A DNA stretch of 46,725 nucleotides from an uncultured Prevotellaceae bacterium (GCA_900320565.1 ONSR01000005.1:1-46725); one strand, 5' to 3'. Shown: positions 7,488 through 15,949, numbered from the stretch's first letter. Made by a program: numbers and translations. Notes: generated by a model from the letters alone, not told the origin.

Positions 7488-10400
7488 TTATGATGAGTGT
7501 GTTATGAACTTAGATAAGAGTTGTTCGCCTTCCTCGATGGTGATGCCGCGACGCTGGCAATAGTCGCGGAGCTGTTCGCGGTCGATGCGGCCTACAGGGA
7601 AGTATTGAGCTTCGGGGTGGTGGATGAACAGGCCACACACGGAGGTCGAGGGCTGAATGCTGTAGTGGTCGGTCAGCGTGACGTCCAGTTTCTGTTCAGC
7701 CTGCAGCCTGTCGAAGACGATGCGCTTAAGCGAATGGTCCGGGCAAGTGGCGTAGCCGAAGGCAACTCGCAAAGGGCGGACCCCCTCTAACTCCCCCTTA
7801 AAGGGGGAGAACTCCCTCCCTTTAAGGGAGGGTTGGGGTGGGTCTGTCAGTCTTTCTGCAGCAGCTTCGGCCAGACGAGCACAGAGGGCATGTGTCATCA
7901 GCCGTTCTTCTTCGTTGGCCGATTCTTGCAGCGGTCGGGCTGTCACCAGGAAGAGTCCGATGGGGGAGGGTTGTTGCTCGTCGAAGTAATCTGCGAGACA
8001 ACGGTAATGATACGCAGCAGACTGGCTGCGAAGCATGGGCAGGAGTTGTCCGTCAGCACAGAGCACGATATCATTCCCCCTTCTTGTCGCCGCCTCTTCC
8101 TTATATAAAGCTTTCACCTCAAGCAGGCCTTTTTGTAGGAGCGACTCGAGGAATTGCTTACCTTTCTTTAATGTCTTTTCCGCCTCAGGGTTGACCAAGA
8201 GCTGAGGCAGTGTCTCGCCTTTGAAGCCCCAGAACAGCAGGAACATCCGCCAGTCGATGAGGGAAAGGAGATCTTCGCATTGAACATTGAACATTGAACA
8301 TTGAACATTAACGGATTCGCTGTTCTGCCAATGGTATTGTGGACGTAATAGGTTGGCTTCCTCATAGGGTGTGAGGGGTGCATGATGCTCGTTATATGCA
8401 TCACGTATCTGCCTCTGTTCGTCCTTTATTTGCTCGATGAAATCGGTCTTTTTTGAAGTTAATCGCTTTGCCAGCACTGATGTTTGCGAGGCATCTCCAC
8501 CATAAATGACCAGACCATCATAGAGGGGTGCTAACTTCACTGCAGTGTGAACAGCCGATGTTGTTGCTCCGCCTACCAGAATAGGTACGTCGAGATGCTC
8601 TTCTTGGAATGTTTGGCAGAGTTTCTCCATCTCCTTTAATGATGGTGTAATCAAGCCGCTGATGCCGACAAGGACTGGTTTATGTTCTTTTGTGGCTTCC
8701 AGAATTGTCTCGCACGGCACCATGACACCGAGGTCGACCACTTCGAAACCATTGCACGCAAGCACGATGCCGACGATGTTCTTGCCGATATCATGCACAT
8801 CGCCGTTGGCTGTGGCGAGTACTACACAAGGCTTCAGGCTGCCTCCCGTTGCTTTGTCCGAGGCATCGATGTATGGTTGCAGAATAGCCACAGCATCCTT
8901 CATGACCTGAGCCGAGCGGACGACTTGTGGCAGGAACATCTTTCCTTCGCCAAACAAGACACCGATGTGCTCCATGGCCTGCATGAGTGGTCCCTCGATG
9001 ACCTTAATAGGCTGACCATATTTAGCAAGTGCCTCGGGCACATCCTCCACGAGATGACTGCTGTCGCCCTTTGTCAAAGCGAGTTGAAGACGCTGTTCAA
9101 TGGGGAGACCCGGGGCGAGGGGCATGGGGTCAGGGGCAAGAGTTTTGTCTGTTGAAGCCTCATTCTTTAGTTCTTCACTCAAGGCGAGCAGCCTGTCGGT
9201 GGCTTCGTCGTCGGTGTTCATGATGACGTCCTCGACTGCGCGACGCAGGTTTGGGTCGATTTCATCGTATATTTGGAGCATCGACGGATTGACGATGGCC
9301 ATATCGAGACCTGCGCGGATGGCGTGGTAGAGGAACACCGAGTGCATCGCTTCCCTTACCTTATTATTACCACGGAAAGCGAAGGAGAGGTTGCTCACAC
9401 CGCCACTTGTCTTTGCGAAGGGCAGGTTCTGCTTGATCCATTCTACGGCGCGGATGAAATCGACGGCATAGGCCTGATGCTCTTTAATGCCCGTTCCGAC
9501 CGAAAGAATATTGACGTCGAAGATGATGTCTTGTGGCGGGAAACCGATGGAAGTCAAGAGGTTGTAGGCACGACGAGCAATGGCAATCTTGCGTTCGTAT
9601 GTCGTGGCTTGTCCTTCTTCGTCGAAAGCCATCACGACAACTGCGGCACCCAAGCGTCTCAATTCAAGGGCTTTACCAAGGAAATCCTGCTCTCCGGCCT
9701 TGAGACTTATGGAGTTGACGATGCATTTGCCTTGCGCGTTCTTCAATCCGGCCAGAACTGTCTGCCAGTCGCTGCTGTCGATCATCAGGACGGCCTTGCC
9801 CACGGCAGGTTCTCCGCTGATGTGCCGGCAGAAAGTCTGCATTTCGAGTTGGCTGTCGAGCATGGCATCGTCCATGTTGATATCGATGACCGTTGCCCCG
9901 CCCTCTATTTGGTTTCGTGCCACGGAGAGTGCTTCGCCGTATTGCTTTTCAGCGATGAGACGTGCGAATTTGCGTGAGCCAGCGACGTTTGTACGCTCCC
10001 CGACGTTCGTGAAGTTCTGTGTTTCTCGGTCGATGAGCAATGGCTCGAGACCTGAGACACGCAGTTTGTTGTCTGCAGCAGGAATGGTTCTGGGCTTGAT
10101 GTCGCGCAATGCGTCAGCAATCGCCCTGATGTGTTGTTCGTCAGTTCCGCAGCAGCCACCGGCGATATTGATGAGTCCGGCTTCTGCCATCTTGCGGAGA
10201 TGCGAGGCGGTAAAATTGGGAAGTTCCTCATATTCACCCATTTGGTTGGGCAATCCGGCGTTCGGATAGATGGAAATCGGCAGCGGAACATTGGCCGAGA
10301 GCTGTTCCATGAAGGGTCGCAAATCAGTGACGCCGAAGGAACAGTTCAGTCCGAAGCTGAGCAAGTAGGGATAGTGGCTGACGCTTGTATAGAAGGCCCA

Positions 10401-11183
10401 GAGTGTTTGTCCCGTAAGGGTTCGGCCGCTTCGGTCGTTGATTGTGACCGACACCATGACCGGAATTTCCCGATGAAACCGTCGGTTTATGTCGCTTATG
10501 GCATAGAGAGCGGCCTTCGTATTGAGGGCATCGTAGCAAGTTTCCAAGAGGAGAAAATCGGCGCCGCCTTCGAGGAGTGCTTCTGCTTGCTCGCGATAAG
10601 AATCGGCCATTTCATCGAAAGAAACGGCTCTTTTGGCGGGCTGACTCATGTCGGAAGGGAGTGTCAGTGATTTCGATGTGGGACCCATGGAACCGGCCAC
10701 GTAAATCTTCCTGCCAGACCCTCTCCCAACCTCTCCCTTGTAGGGAGAGGAGTTAATAGTTTTGCCATTGATAAAGCTGTCAGAAGAAGTAACTTCTCCC
10801 CTCCCTTCAAGGGAGGGGTTGGGGGTGGGTCTGTCGGCCACTTGTCGGGCCAGCCTTGCACCTTCGCGAGCCATTTCTGCCGCGATGTCCGAGCAACCAT
10901 ATTCATGTTGGCTGATGCGGTTGGAGGAGAAAGTGTTTGTGGCAATGATGTCGGCTCCGGCCTCGATGTAGAGTCGGTGAATCTGCTTGATGACATCGGG
11001 TTCCGTCAGGCAAAGGACATCGTTGTTGCCCACCAAAGAGACTGGCCACGAGGCGAATCGTCCCCTGTGGAAACTCTCTGGGGAAAGCCCGAAAGCCTGA
11101 ATCCTGGTGCCCATCGCGCCGTCGAGAATGAGGATGCGCTGGGCCAGTTGTTCCCTTATTTCCTTAAACGTCTGCTCCATTTC
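7488..11183 (-). CDS. metH: Cobalamin-dependent methionine synthase, with three in-frame repeat insertions
   Basis: 1231 residues from the ATG at 11183. The frame is open to a TTG at 11192, but that would overlap the -7 promoter element. MetH transfers the methyl group of methyl-THF to homocysteine through B12. In order: the homocysteine domain (ILDGAMGTRIQ, zinc ligands in GLNCSFG and GGCCGTD), the pterin domain (NFTNVGERTNVAGSRKF), the cap and B12 domains (DVHDIGKN, with His at about residue 797 as the lower cobalt ligand) and the C-terminal activation domain (FGYATCPDH). Compared with the family, extra sequence sits at about 117-157, 958-969 and 1113-1136. These coincide with repeats at 10715-10833, 8278-8310 and 7777-7846. 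The last may displace part of a usually conserved activation-domain stretch. The frame is intact, so the enzyme is probably functional. Confidence 0.95.
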   Translation of the reverse strand, partial: EMEQTFKEIREQLAQRILILDGAMGTRIQAFGLSPESFHRGRFASWPVSLVGNNDVLCLTEPDVIKQIHRLYIEAGADIIATNTFSSNRISQHEYGCSDIAAEMAREGARLARQVADRPTPNPSLEGRGEVTSSDSFINGKTINSSPYKGEVGRGSGRKIYVAGSMGPTSKSLTLPSDMSQPAKRAVSFDEMADSYREQAEALLEGGADFLLLETCYDALNTKAALYAISDINRRFHREIPVMVSVTINDRSGRTLTGQTLWAFYTSVSHYPYLLSFGLNCSFGVTDLRPFMEQLSANVPLPISIYPNAGLPNQMGEYEELPNFTASHLRKMAEAGLINIAGGCCGTDEQHIRAIADALRDIKPRTIPAADNKLRVSGLEPLLIDRETQNFTNVGERTNVAGSRKFARLIAEKQYGEALSVARNQIEGGATVIDINMDDAMLDSQLEMQTFCRHISGEPAVGKAVLMIDSSDWQTVLAGLKNAQGKCIVNSISLKAGEQDFLGKALELRRLGAAVVVMAFDEEGQATTYERKIAIARRAYNLLTSIGFPPQDIIFDVNILSVGTGIKEHQAYAVDFIRAVEWIKQNLPFAKTSGGVSNLSFAFRGNNKVREAMHSVFLYHAIRAGLDMAIVNPSMLQIYDEIDPNLRRAVEDVIMNTDDEATDRLLALSEELKNEASTDKTLAPDPMPLAPGLPIEQRLQLALTKGDSSHLVEDVPEALAKYGQPIKVIEGPLMQAMEHIGVLFGEGKMFLPQVVRSAQVMKDAVAILQPYIDASDKATGGSLKPCVVLATANGDVHDIGKNIVGIVLACNGFEVVDLGVMVPCETILEATKEHKPVLVGISGLITPSLKEMEKLCQTFQEEHLDVPILVGGATTSAVHTAVKLAPLYDGLVIYGGDASQTSVLAKRLTSKKTDFIEQIKDEQRQIRDAYNEHHAPLTPYEEANLLRPQYHWQNSESVNVQCSMFNVQCEDLLSLIDWRMFLLFWGFKGETLPQLLVNPEAEKTLKKGKQFLESLLQKGLLEVKALYKEEAATRRGNDIVLCADGQLLPMLRSQSAAYHYRCLADYFDEQQPSPIGLFLVTARPLQESANEEERLMTHALCARLAEAAAERLTDPPQPSLKGREFSPFKGELEGVRPLRVAFGYATCPDHSLKRIVFDRLQAEQKLDVTLTDHYSIQPSTSVCGLFIHHPEAQYFPVGRIDREQLRDYCQRRGITIEEGEQLLSKFITHSS
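7777..7846 (-). mobile_element. MITE-like palindromic element inside metH (C-terminal site)
   Basis: About 70 bp ending in imperfect terminal inverted repeats (plus strand starts CGGACCCCCTCTAACTCCC and ends GGGTTGGGGTGGGTCTG). Two internal hairpins are built from CTCCC..GGGAG arms. On the metH strand it is read in frame as DPPQPSLKGREFSPFKGELE. It shares its ends and peptide style with the 10715-10833 element and its left half with 26440-26477. No transposase is seen, so any mobility would be in trans. Confidence 0.8.
8278..8310 (-). repeat. Heptamer tandem repeat inside metH
   Basis: CATTGAA repeats 4.7 times (plus-strand reading), 33 bp with a 7-bp period. It is read in metH as VNVQCSMFNVQC just before the activation domain segment EDLLSLIDW. 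Because 7 is not a multiple of 3, gain or loss of one unit would shift the metH frame. Confidence 0.9.
10715..10833 (-). mobile_element. MITE-like palindromic element inside metH (N-terminal site)
   Basis: About 119 bp. The left end CAGACCCTCTCCCAACCTC and the right end (CAGACCCACCCCCAACCCC on the other strand) form terminal inverted repeats of about 23 bp. Each arm carries its own hairpin (CTCTCCCTTGTAGGGAGAG and CCCTCCCTTCAAGGGAGGG). On the metH strand it is read as PTPNPSLEGRGEVTSS, then about 10 residues, then SSPYKGEVGRGSG. It sits between the conserved RLARQVAD and KIYVAGSMGPT segments of the homocysteine domain, so it is an insertion into a surface loop. Confidence 0.85.
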
Positions 11184-11189
11184 CGAGTG

Positions 11190-11197
11190 CAAAGGTA
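11190..11197 (-). promoter_or_regulatory. Promoter -7 element of metH
   Basis: TACCTTTG followed by C on the minus strand. Only six bases separate the G from the ATG at 11183, which implies a leaderless or nearly leaderless mRNA. No clear -33 TTTG is seen; the upstream region is the 8-bp repeat AAAAGTTG. Confidence 0.65.
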
Positions 11198-11284
11198 CGA
11201 CAAAAAGTTGAAAAGTTGAAAAGTTGTAAGGTTAAAAAGCAGAATGGAAAATGAAAAATGATGGGATGCCGCCAGGAGGGTGTG

Positions 11285-11440
11285 TAATTCCCCTATAGGG
11301 CGCCACTCATTCCCCTATAGGGCGTTATTCATTCCCCTATAGGGCGCCAGTCATTCCCCTATAGGGCGTTTGCTCTTCCTCTATAGGGCGTTTGCCAGAG
11401 AATACTAATGCCTTTTTCAAAGACCTATACCTCTTTGAAG
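11285..11440 (+). repeat. 22-bp palindromic repeat array B (CCCTATAGGG class)
   Basis: Exact cores start at 11291, 11313, 11335 and 11357, and a variant CTCTATAGGG at 11379. Linkers are CGCCACTCATTC, CGTTATTCATTC, CGCCAGTCATTC and CGTTTGCTCTTC. Two steps further, at 11423 and still in register, ACCTATACCT forms the loop of an 8-bp hairpin (TTCAAAGA 11416-11423 / TCTTTGAA 11432-11439). The array fills the divergent gap between metH (-) and nadB (+). Confidence 0.93.
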
Positions 11441-11481
11441 CGACACCTGTGTGGAATAGTAAAAGAAAAAATGATTTTTCT

Positions 11482-11512
11482 TTTGTTGTTCGCTGCTTAA
11501 TTCGTAAATTTG
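11482..11512 (+). promoter_or_regulatory. nadB promoter (-33 and -7)
   Basis: TTTG at 11482-11485 and TAAATTTG at 11505-11512, separated by 19 bases, match the Bacteroidetes housekeeping promoter closely. The proposed nadB ATG (11549) lies 36 bases downstream; an alternative ATG at 11525 lies 12 bases downstream. Confidence 0.8.
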
Positions 11513-11548
11513 CAGCCGGAAAACATGTCATTAAAGACTACAAAGACA

Positions 11549-13141
11549 ATGATTAAGAAGACAGAATTCCTGATTATAGGCAGTGGCGTGGCTGGTATGA
11601 GCTATGCGCTGAAGGTGGCGAACGCAGGCAAGGGCAAGGTGACACTCATCTGCAAGACAACCCTCGAAGAAGCCAACACTGCAAAGGCTCAGGGCGGCAT
11701 CGCTTCGGTAACGAACCTCCTGGTCGATAACTTCGAGAAGCACATCGAGGACACCATGATTGCGGGCGACTACATCAGCGACCCCGCAGCCGTGGAACAA
11801 GTGGTGCGTAATGCGCCGCAGGGTATCCGGGACCTCGTCAAATGGGGCGTAAACTTCGACAAGAAAGAGGATGGTGAGTTCGACCTGCATCGCGAAGGCG
11901 GTCACTCGGAGTTCCGAATCCTGCATCATGCCGACGATACCGGTGCCGAAATACAGCGCGGACTGATGGCTGCTGTTCGTCAGAATCCAAACATCGAAGT
12001 GCTGGAGCATCACTTTGCCGTCGAGATTATCACCCAGCACCACTTGGGCATCCGCGTCACTCGCCGCACGCCCGACATCGAGTGCTACGGTGCTTACGTC
12101 CTGAACCCCAAGACCGGCAAGGTGGATACCTACCTGAGCAAGGTCACGCTCATGGCGACAGGCGGCACAGGAGCCATCTATGCCACCACATCCAACCCGA
12201 ATATCGCTACCGGCGACGGCATCGCCATGGTCTATCGTGCCAAGGGAAAAGTGCAGGACATGGAGTTCGTGCAGTTCCATCCGACTGTCCTCTTCAACCC
12301 TCAGGAAACGCATCCCGCTTACCTCATCACAGAGGCGATGCGTGGCTATGGCGGCATTCTCAGACTTCCAAACGGCGAGGAGTTCATGCAGAAATACGAC
12401 GAGCGGCTCTCGCTGGCTCCCCGCGACATCGTGGCTCGTGCTATTGACCGCGAGATGAAGATTCACGGATTGGACCACGTCTGCCTCGACGTCACCCACA
12501 AAGACCCGGAGGAGACCAAGCATCACTTCCCCAACATCTACGCCAAGTGCCTCAGCATCGGCATCGATATCACGAAGCAGTACATTCCGGTGGCGCCCAG
12601 CGCACACTATATGTGCGGCGGCATCAAGGTAGATCTCGATGGGCAGAGCAGCATCCGCAGGCTTTATGCTGTCGGCGAATGCTCCTGCACGGGACTGCAT
12701 GGCGGCAATCGTCTGGCCAGCAACTCGCTCATCGAAGCCGTCGTCTATGCCGATGCAGCAGCCAAGCACTCGCTGGAAGTCATCGACCAGTACGACTTCA
12801 ACGACCGTGTGCCCGAATGGAACGACGAAGGCACCATGACGAACGAGGAGAAAGTCCTCATCGCCCAGGACGTCAAGGAAGTGAATCAGATCATGAGCAC
12901 CTATGTCGGCATCGTCCGCAGCGACCTTCGCCTGCACCGTGCTTGGGAGCGTCTCGACCTCCTCTACGAGGAGACAGAACACCTCTTCAAGCGCGTCAAG
13001 CCCACGAAAGACATCTGTGAACTGCGAAACATGATAAACGTAGGCTATCTCATCACACGCCAGGCCCTCGAACGCAAAGAGAGTCGTGGTCTGCACTACA
13101 CTATCGACTACGCCAAGCACGCGCTGGACAAGAAGAACTGA
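11549..13141 (+). CDS. nadB: L-aspartate oxidase
   Basis: 530 residues. It oxidises L-aspartate to iminoaspartate with FAD, the first step of de novo NAD synthesis; quinolinate synthase (nadA) is not in the window. The N-terminus MIKKTEFLIIGSGVAGMSYA has the FAD-binding GxGxxG at 11-16. Further on are NTAKAQGGIASV, HREGGHSEFRILH, MATGGTGAIYATTSNP, EFVQFHPT, LAPRDIVARAID, the substrate-site PSAHYMCGGI and GGNRLASNSLIEA. These distinguish it from succinate dehydrogenase flavoproteins together with its C-terminal helical domain. I chose the ATG at 11549 because it begins directly before the FAD strand, as in related proteins. The ATG at 11525 is possible and would make the mRNA almost leaderless. 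A long antisense frame here is a composition artefact. Confidence 0.95.
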   Translation: MIKKTEFLIIGSGVAGMSYALKVANAGKGKVTLICKTTLEEANTAKAQGGIASVTNLLVDNFEKHIEDTMIAGDYISDPAAVEQVVRNAPQGIRDLVKWGVNFDKKEDGEFDLHREGGHSEFRILHHADDTGAEIQRGLMAAVRQNPNIEVLEHHFAVEIITQHHLGIRVTRRTPDIECYGAYVLNPKTGKVDTYLSKVTLMATGGTGAIYATTSNPNIATGDGIAMVYRAKGKVQDMEFVQFHPTVLFNPQETHPAYLITEAMRGYGGILRLPNGEEFMQKYDERLSLAPRDIVARAIDREMKIHGLDHVCLDVTHKDPEETKHHFPNIYAKCLSIGIDITKQYIPVAPSAHYMCGGIKVDLDGQSSIRRLYAVGECSCTGLHGGNRLASNSLIEAVVYADAAAKHSLEVIDQYDFNDRVPEWNDEGTMTNEEKVLIAQDVKEVNQIMSTYVGIVRSDLRLHRAWERLDLLYEETEHLFKRVKPTKDICELRNMINVGYLITRQALERKESRGLHYTIDYAKHALDKKN

Positions 13142-13179
13142 GCCGAATGGTAAGTAAATGATTAAATGGTAAATGTGAG

Positions 13180-14652
13180 GTGAAAAAGGGAATCCTCGGC
13201 ATGCTCATCATTATGGAGAGCTTCTTCCTGTTGCTCTCCATGCTTGTTGCCTTCCTCAATAATGAGGACGACTGGCTTTGCTTCCTGCTCACGGCACTCG
13301 GAACGATAGCTGTCGGCTCGTTCTGTATCTTCCTGAGCCGTAGGGAAGAACACAGAAGGATGCGCCGCGCTGACAACTTCCTCATCGTTGCCTTGTCATG
13401 GATAGTGTTCTCAATCATCGGCATGGTGCCGTTCCTCTACCTTACCGACATGGATGTGGCGAGTGCTTTCTTCGAGACCATGAGCGGCTTCACTACGACG
13501 GGTGCCACTTGCATCCGTGAGATAGACACCCTGCCGAAAGGCTTACTCTTCTGGCGCGCCATCACACAATGGATAGGCGGCCTCGGCATCGTGGTCTTCT
13601 CGTTTGCCCTCATCCCCGTCTACGAGATGAAGAACAGCAACATCTATTCGGCCGAGGTAACAGGTTTGGGACTCGACAAGTTGCGACCCAAGATAGGTGC
13701 TACGGCCCGACGAGTGCTCCTGATTTATCTTGTGCTGACCAGCGCTTGTGCTTTCTGCTACTGGCTCGGCCCGATGAACCTCTATGATGCTGTCTGCCAC
13801 GCCTTTACCACGATTGCGACCGGCGGCTTCAGTACACACTCCGAGAGCATGGCTTACTTCCACAGCAGCTATATAGAATATGTTGCCAGCCTGTTTATGG
13901 TGGTCAGCAGCATCAATTTCTCGCTCTACTACTACATGAGCATTCGTCGCAGCCGTGTGCTCTTCCAGAACGAAGAGGTGCGTGTCTTCCTTTCTTATAT
14001 AGGCATCGCAGTCGTCATCTTCATACTGCTCTTCTACTTTGCTCCTGTTCCAGAGAGTGCCGACAAGTTGTTGCCGAAGGGCTTCGAAGAGTCGTTCCGC
14101 TCGGCCCTCTTCCATGTGAGCAGTGTAGCGACCAGCACCGGCTTCTCGGCACAGAAGTTCGATTATGTGGCGTGGGGAGCCTCGTTCTGGATGCCGACAG
14201 TCGTCATCATGGCAATCGGCTCGTGTGCCGGCAGCACGGCTGGTGGCATCAAGGTCATCCGCATCATCATCTGTGCCAAGAGCGCCTTTAATGAACTCAT
14301 CCAGATGCTGCACCCCAGAGCCGTCCTGGGCGTTCGTGTCAACAAGCAAATCGTGCCTGACCATAAGGTGCGACAGGCTTTGGTCTATGTCTTCATCTAC
14401 TTCCTGTTGGTAGTCATCGCTATGTCCTGTTACTCCCTGCTCGGTGCAGATGTCGATACAGCGCTTGGAAGTAGCATCAGCATGCTGAGCAATGTCGGTC
14501 CCGCCACAGGTGCCACAGGTCCAGCCAGCACCTTTGCCAACGTTCCAGCCTCAGGCAAATGGCTCATGAGCGCTTATATGTTGATAGGCCGTCTTGAGAT
14601 ATTCACCGTCCTCTTCCTCTTCATGCCAGGCTATTGGAAGGATAGGAAATAG
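13180..14652 (+). CDS. trkH: Potassium uptake protein, TrkH family
   Basis: 490 residues with about ten membrane helices arranged as four M1-P-M2 repeats. The four pore-loop filters can be seen in order: GFTTTGAT, TIATGGFS, ATSTGFSA and SNVGPATGATGP. Family members form the K+ pore of the Trk/Ktr system and normally need a cytoplasmic nucleotide-binding TrkA subunit; no trkA is present in this window. The start is GTG at 13180, with GAGG just upstream. No ATG is available in that frame until 13201, which would remove the first residues of the first helix. It follows nadB by 38 bases on the same strand, so it may share its promoter. Confidence 0.92.
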   Translation: MKKGILGMLIIMESFFLLLSMLVAFLNNEDDWLCFLLTALGTIAVGSFCIFLSRREEHRRMRRADNFLIVALSWIVFSIIGMVPFLYLTDMDVASAFFETMSGFTTTGATCIREIDTLPKGLLFWRAITQWIGGLGIVVFSFALIPVYEMKNSNIYSAEVTGLGLDKLRPKIGATARRVLLIYLVLTSACAFCYWLGPMNLYDAVCHAFTTIATGGFSTHSESMAYFHSSYIEYVASLFMVVSSINFSLYYYMSIRRSRVLFQNEEVRVFLSYIGIAVVIFILLFYFAPVPESADKLLPKGFEESFRSALFHVSSVATSTGFSAQKFDYVAWGASFWMPTVVIMAIGSCAGSTAGGIKVIRIIICAKSAFNELIQMLHPRAVLGVRVNKQIVPDHKVRQALVYVFIYFLLVVIAMSCYSLLGADVDTALGSSISMLSNVGPATGATGPASTFANVPASGKWLMSAYMLIGRLEIFTVLFLFMPGYWKDRK

Positions 14653-14692
14653 CGAGCCAATATGTCGCAATTGTACTTTTAATGTAGAACCT

Positions 14693-15067
14693 ATGTCACA
14701 GAAACGTACGACACCGGAGTTTATTACTGAGCTTCAGCAAGGAGAGATATTCGTGTTCGGCAGTAATTTAAGTGGTATGCATGGCGGCGGGGCAGCACTT
14801 GTTGCCTACCGCAAGTTTGGGGCTGTCTGGGGACAGGGTGTCGGCTTGCAAGGCCAAAGCTATGGAATTCCTACGATGCAAGGTGGGGTGGAGACGATTC
14901 GACCCTATGTGGACGAGTTTATCCAGTTTGCTGGTGAGCATCCGGAGCTGACCTTCCTTGTTACTCGAATCGGTTGTGGCATAGCAGGCTTTACGGATGA
15001 CGAGATATCTCCGCTATTCAAAAAGGCGCACAGCATAGAGAATATTGTTCTGCCAGAAGGGTGGTAA
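14693..15067 (+). CDS. Small A1S_2505-type phage non-structural protein family, macro-like
   Basis: 124 residues from the ATG at 14693; the open frame extends upstream inside trkH but without similarity. The N-terminal half carries EIFVFGSNLSGMHGGGAALVA followed by KFGAVWGQGVGLQG and SYGIPTM, then LVTRIGCGIAGF. This pattern (FGSN, G.HG.GAA, G.GLQG.SY.IPT) is that of a small family found in phages and bacterial chromosomes and annotated from Acinetobacter A1S_2505. The glycine-rich loop resembles the nucleotide-binding loop of macro domains, so ADP-ribose or nucleotide binding is a reasonable guess but not shown. It starts 40 bases after trkH, and its stop precedes repeat array G. No function can be assigned. 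Confidence 0.7.
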   Translation: MSQKRTTPEFITELQQGEIFVFGSNLSGMHGGGAALVAYRKFGAVWGQGVGLQGQSYGIPTMQGGVETIRPYVDEFIQFAGEHPELTFLVTRIGCGIAGFTDDEISPLFKKAHSIENIVLPEGW

Positions 15068-15095
15068 AACCCAATAAAAACGGGGCATTTGTAAA

Positions 15096-15160
15096 GACCT
15101 CTCGTCGAGTTGTCAAAGACGGCACGTCGAATAGAGAAACTCGGCACGTCGAATTTTTAT
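15096..15160 (+). repeat. 22-bp palindromic repeat array G (CGGCACGTCG class)
   Basis: Cores CGGCACGTCG start at 15120 and 15142, a 22-bp step. A decayed unit at 15098 (CCTCTCGTCG with linker AGTTGTCAAAGA) is in the same register. The array lies in the 97-bp convergent gap between the small protein gene (+) and the radical SAM gene (-). The last core is followed by AATTTTTATT, so it might also help termination. Confidence 0.8.
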
Positions 15161-15164
15161 TATC

Positions 15165-15941
15165 TTAGCAGCTGACGCTTACTTCGATGCCAAGCTGTCG
15201 GATACGAGCTGCTATGGATTGCATCACTTCGGGGTCTGCTTTCTCGAGTCCGGCGACGGGCGTCTCGCGATCCAAAGTGTAGAGCATGACTGAGCGAGGT
15301 TTGATGCGGGCCAATGCTTCGAGGTAGGGAACAATGTACTCCTCGCCAGTGTTATCGACGGAACGGCCTTCGTACTCGCCCCGCATGAGCATTGTCTGGA
15401 TGATGCAATGGCCGCGGAAGAGTTCAAGGCACGCGATTTGCTCTTCCACATCGTAGTGTCCTTGCGGACGATCTACATTATTTATATATATAGGGCTGAC
15501 GGTGTCGAGTTTCAAGATGTTGTTGTCGAAGTGGAGGAGTGCTTCGCGAATCTCGGGCCGGCGTATTTGTGTGGCGTTCGAGAGGATGCTCATCTTGGCC
15601 GACGGGCAATAGATGTCCCTGACCTGACGCACCCTATCGACTATTTCAGGGAAATTGGGGTGCAAGGTTGGCTCGCCGTTTCCGGCGAAGGTCAGTACGT
15701 CGGGCACTATGCCTTCTGCCTTCAGTTCCTGGAGTTTGCTTTCGAGGCCATCGACCACCTCGTCGGCCGTTGGCAATGGATTCTTTGTGCGACGCTCACG
15801 GTTCAAGCCGCACTCGCAATAGATGCAGTCGAAACTGCACACTTTTCCACCCTTCGGCAGCAGATTGATGCCGAGAGAGATGCCCAACCGACGGCTGTGG
15901 ATGGGTCCGAAAACAGGGGAATCGTAGATGATTGTGCTCAT
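15165..15941 (-). CDS. Radical SAM protein, COG0731-like
   Basis: 258 residues from the ATG at 15941. A frame from a TTG at 15962 exists, but its first codons are the -7 promoter element. The radical SAM cluster motif CxxxCxxC appears as CSFDCIYC, about 40 residues from the start. It is preceded by FGPIHSRRLGISLGINLLP and followed by the SAM-binding TFAGNGEPTLHP. The rest is a compact TIM-barrel (ILSNAT, LKLDTVSP, IQTMLMRGEYEG, VMLYTLDRETP). Related proteins are often annotated only as radical SAM or Fe-S oxidoreductase. Substrate and product are unknown. It is monocistronic and converges on the gene at 14693-15067 across array G. Confidence 0.85.
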   Translation of the reverse strand: MSTIIYDSPVFGPIHSRRLGISLGINLLPKGGKVCSFDCIYCECGLNRERRTKNPLPTADEVVDGLESKLQELKAEGIVPDVLTFAGNGEPTLHPNFPEIVDRVRQVRDIYCPSAKMSILSNATQIRRPEIREALLHFDNNILKLDTVSPIYINNVDRPQGHYDVEEQIACLELFRGHCIIQTMLMRGEYEGRSVDNTGEEYIVPYLEALARIKPRSVMLYTLDRETPVAGLEKADPEVMQSIAARIRQLGIEVSVSC

Positions 15942-15949
15942 AACTTGTG

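Noticed and set aside
11531-13120. 529-codon open frame antisense to nadB
   Set aside because: Shadow of nadB, which is certain by its motifs; no promoter or domain on the opposite strand.
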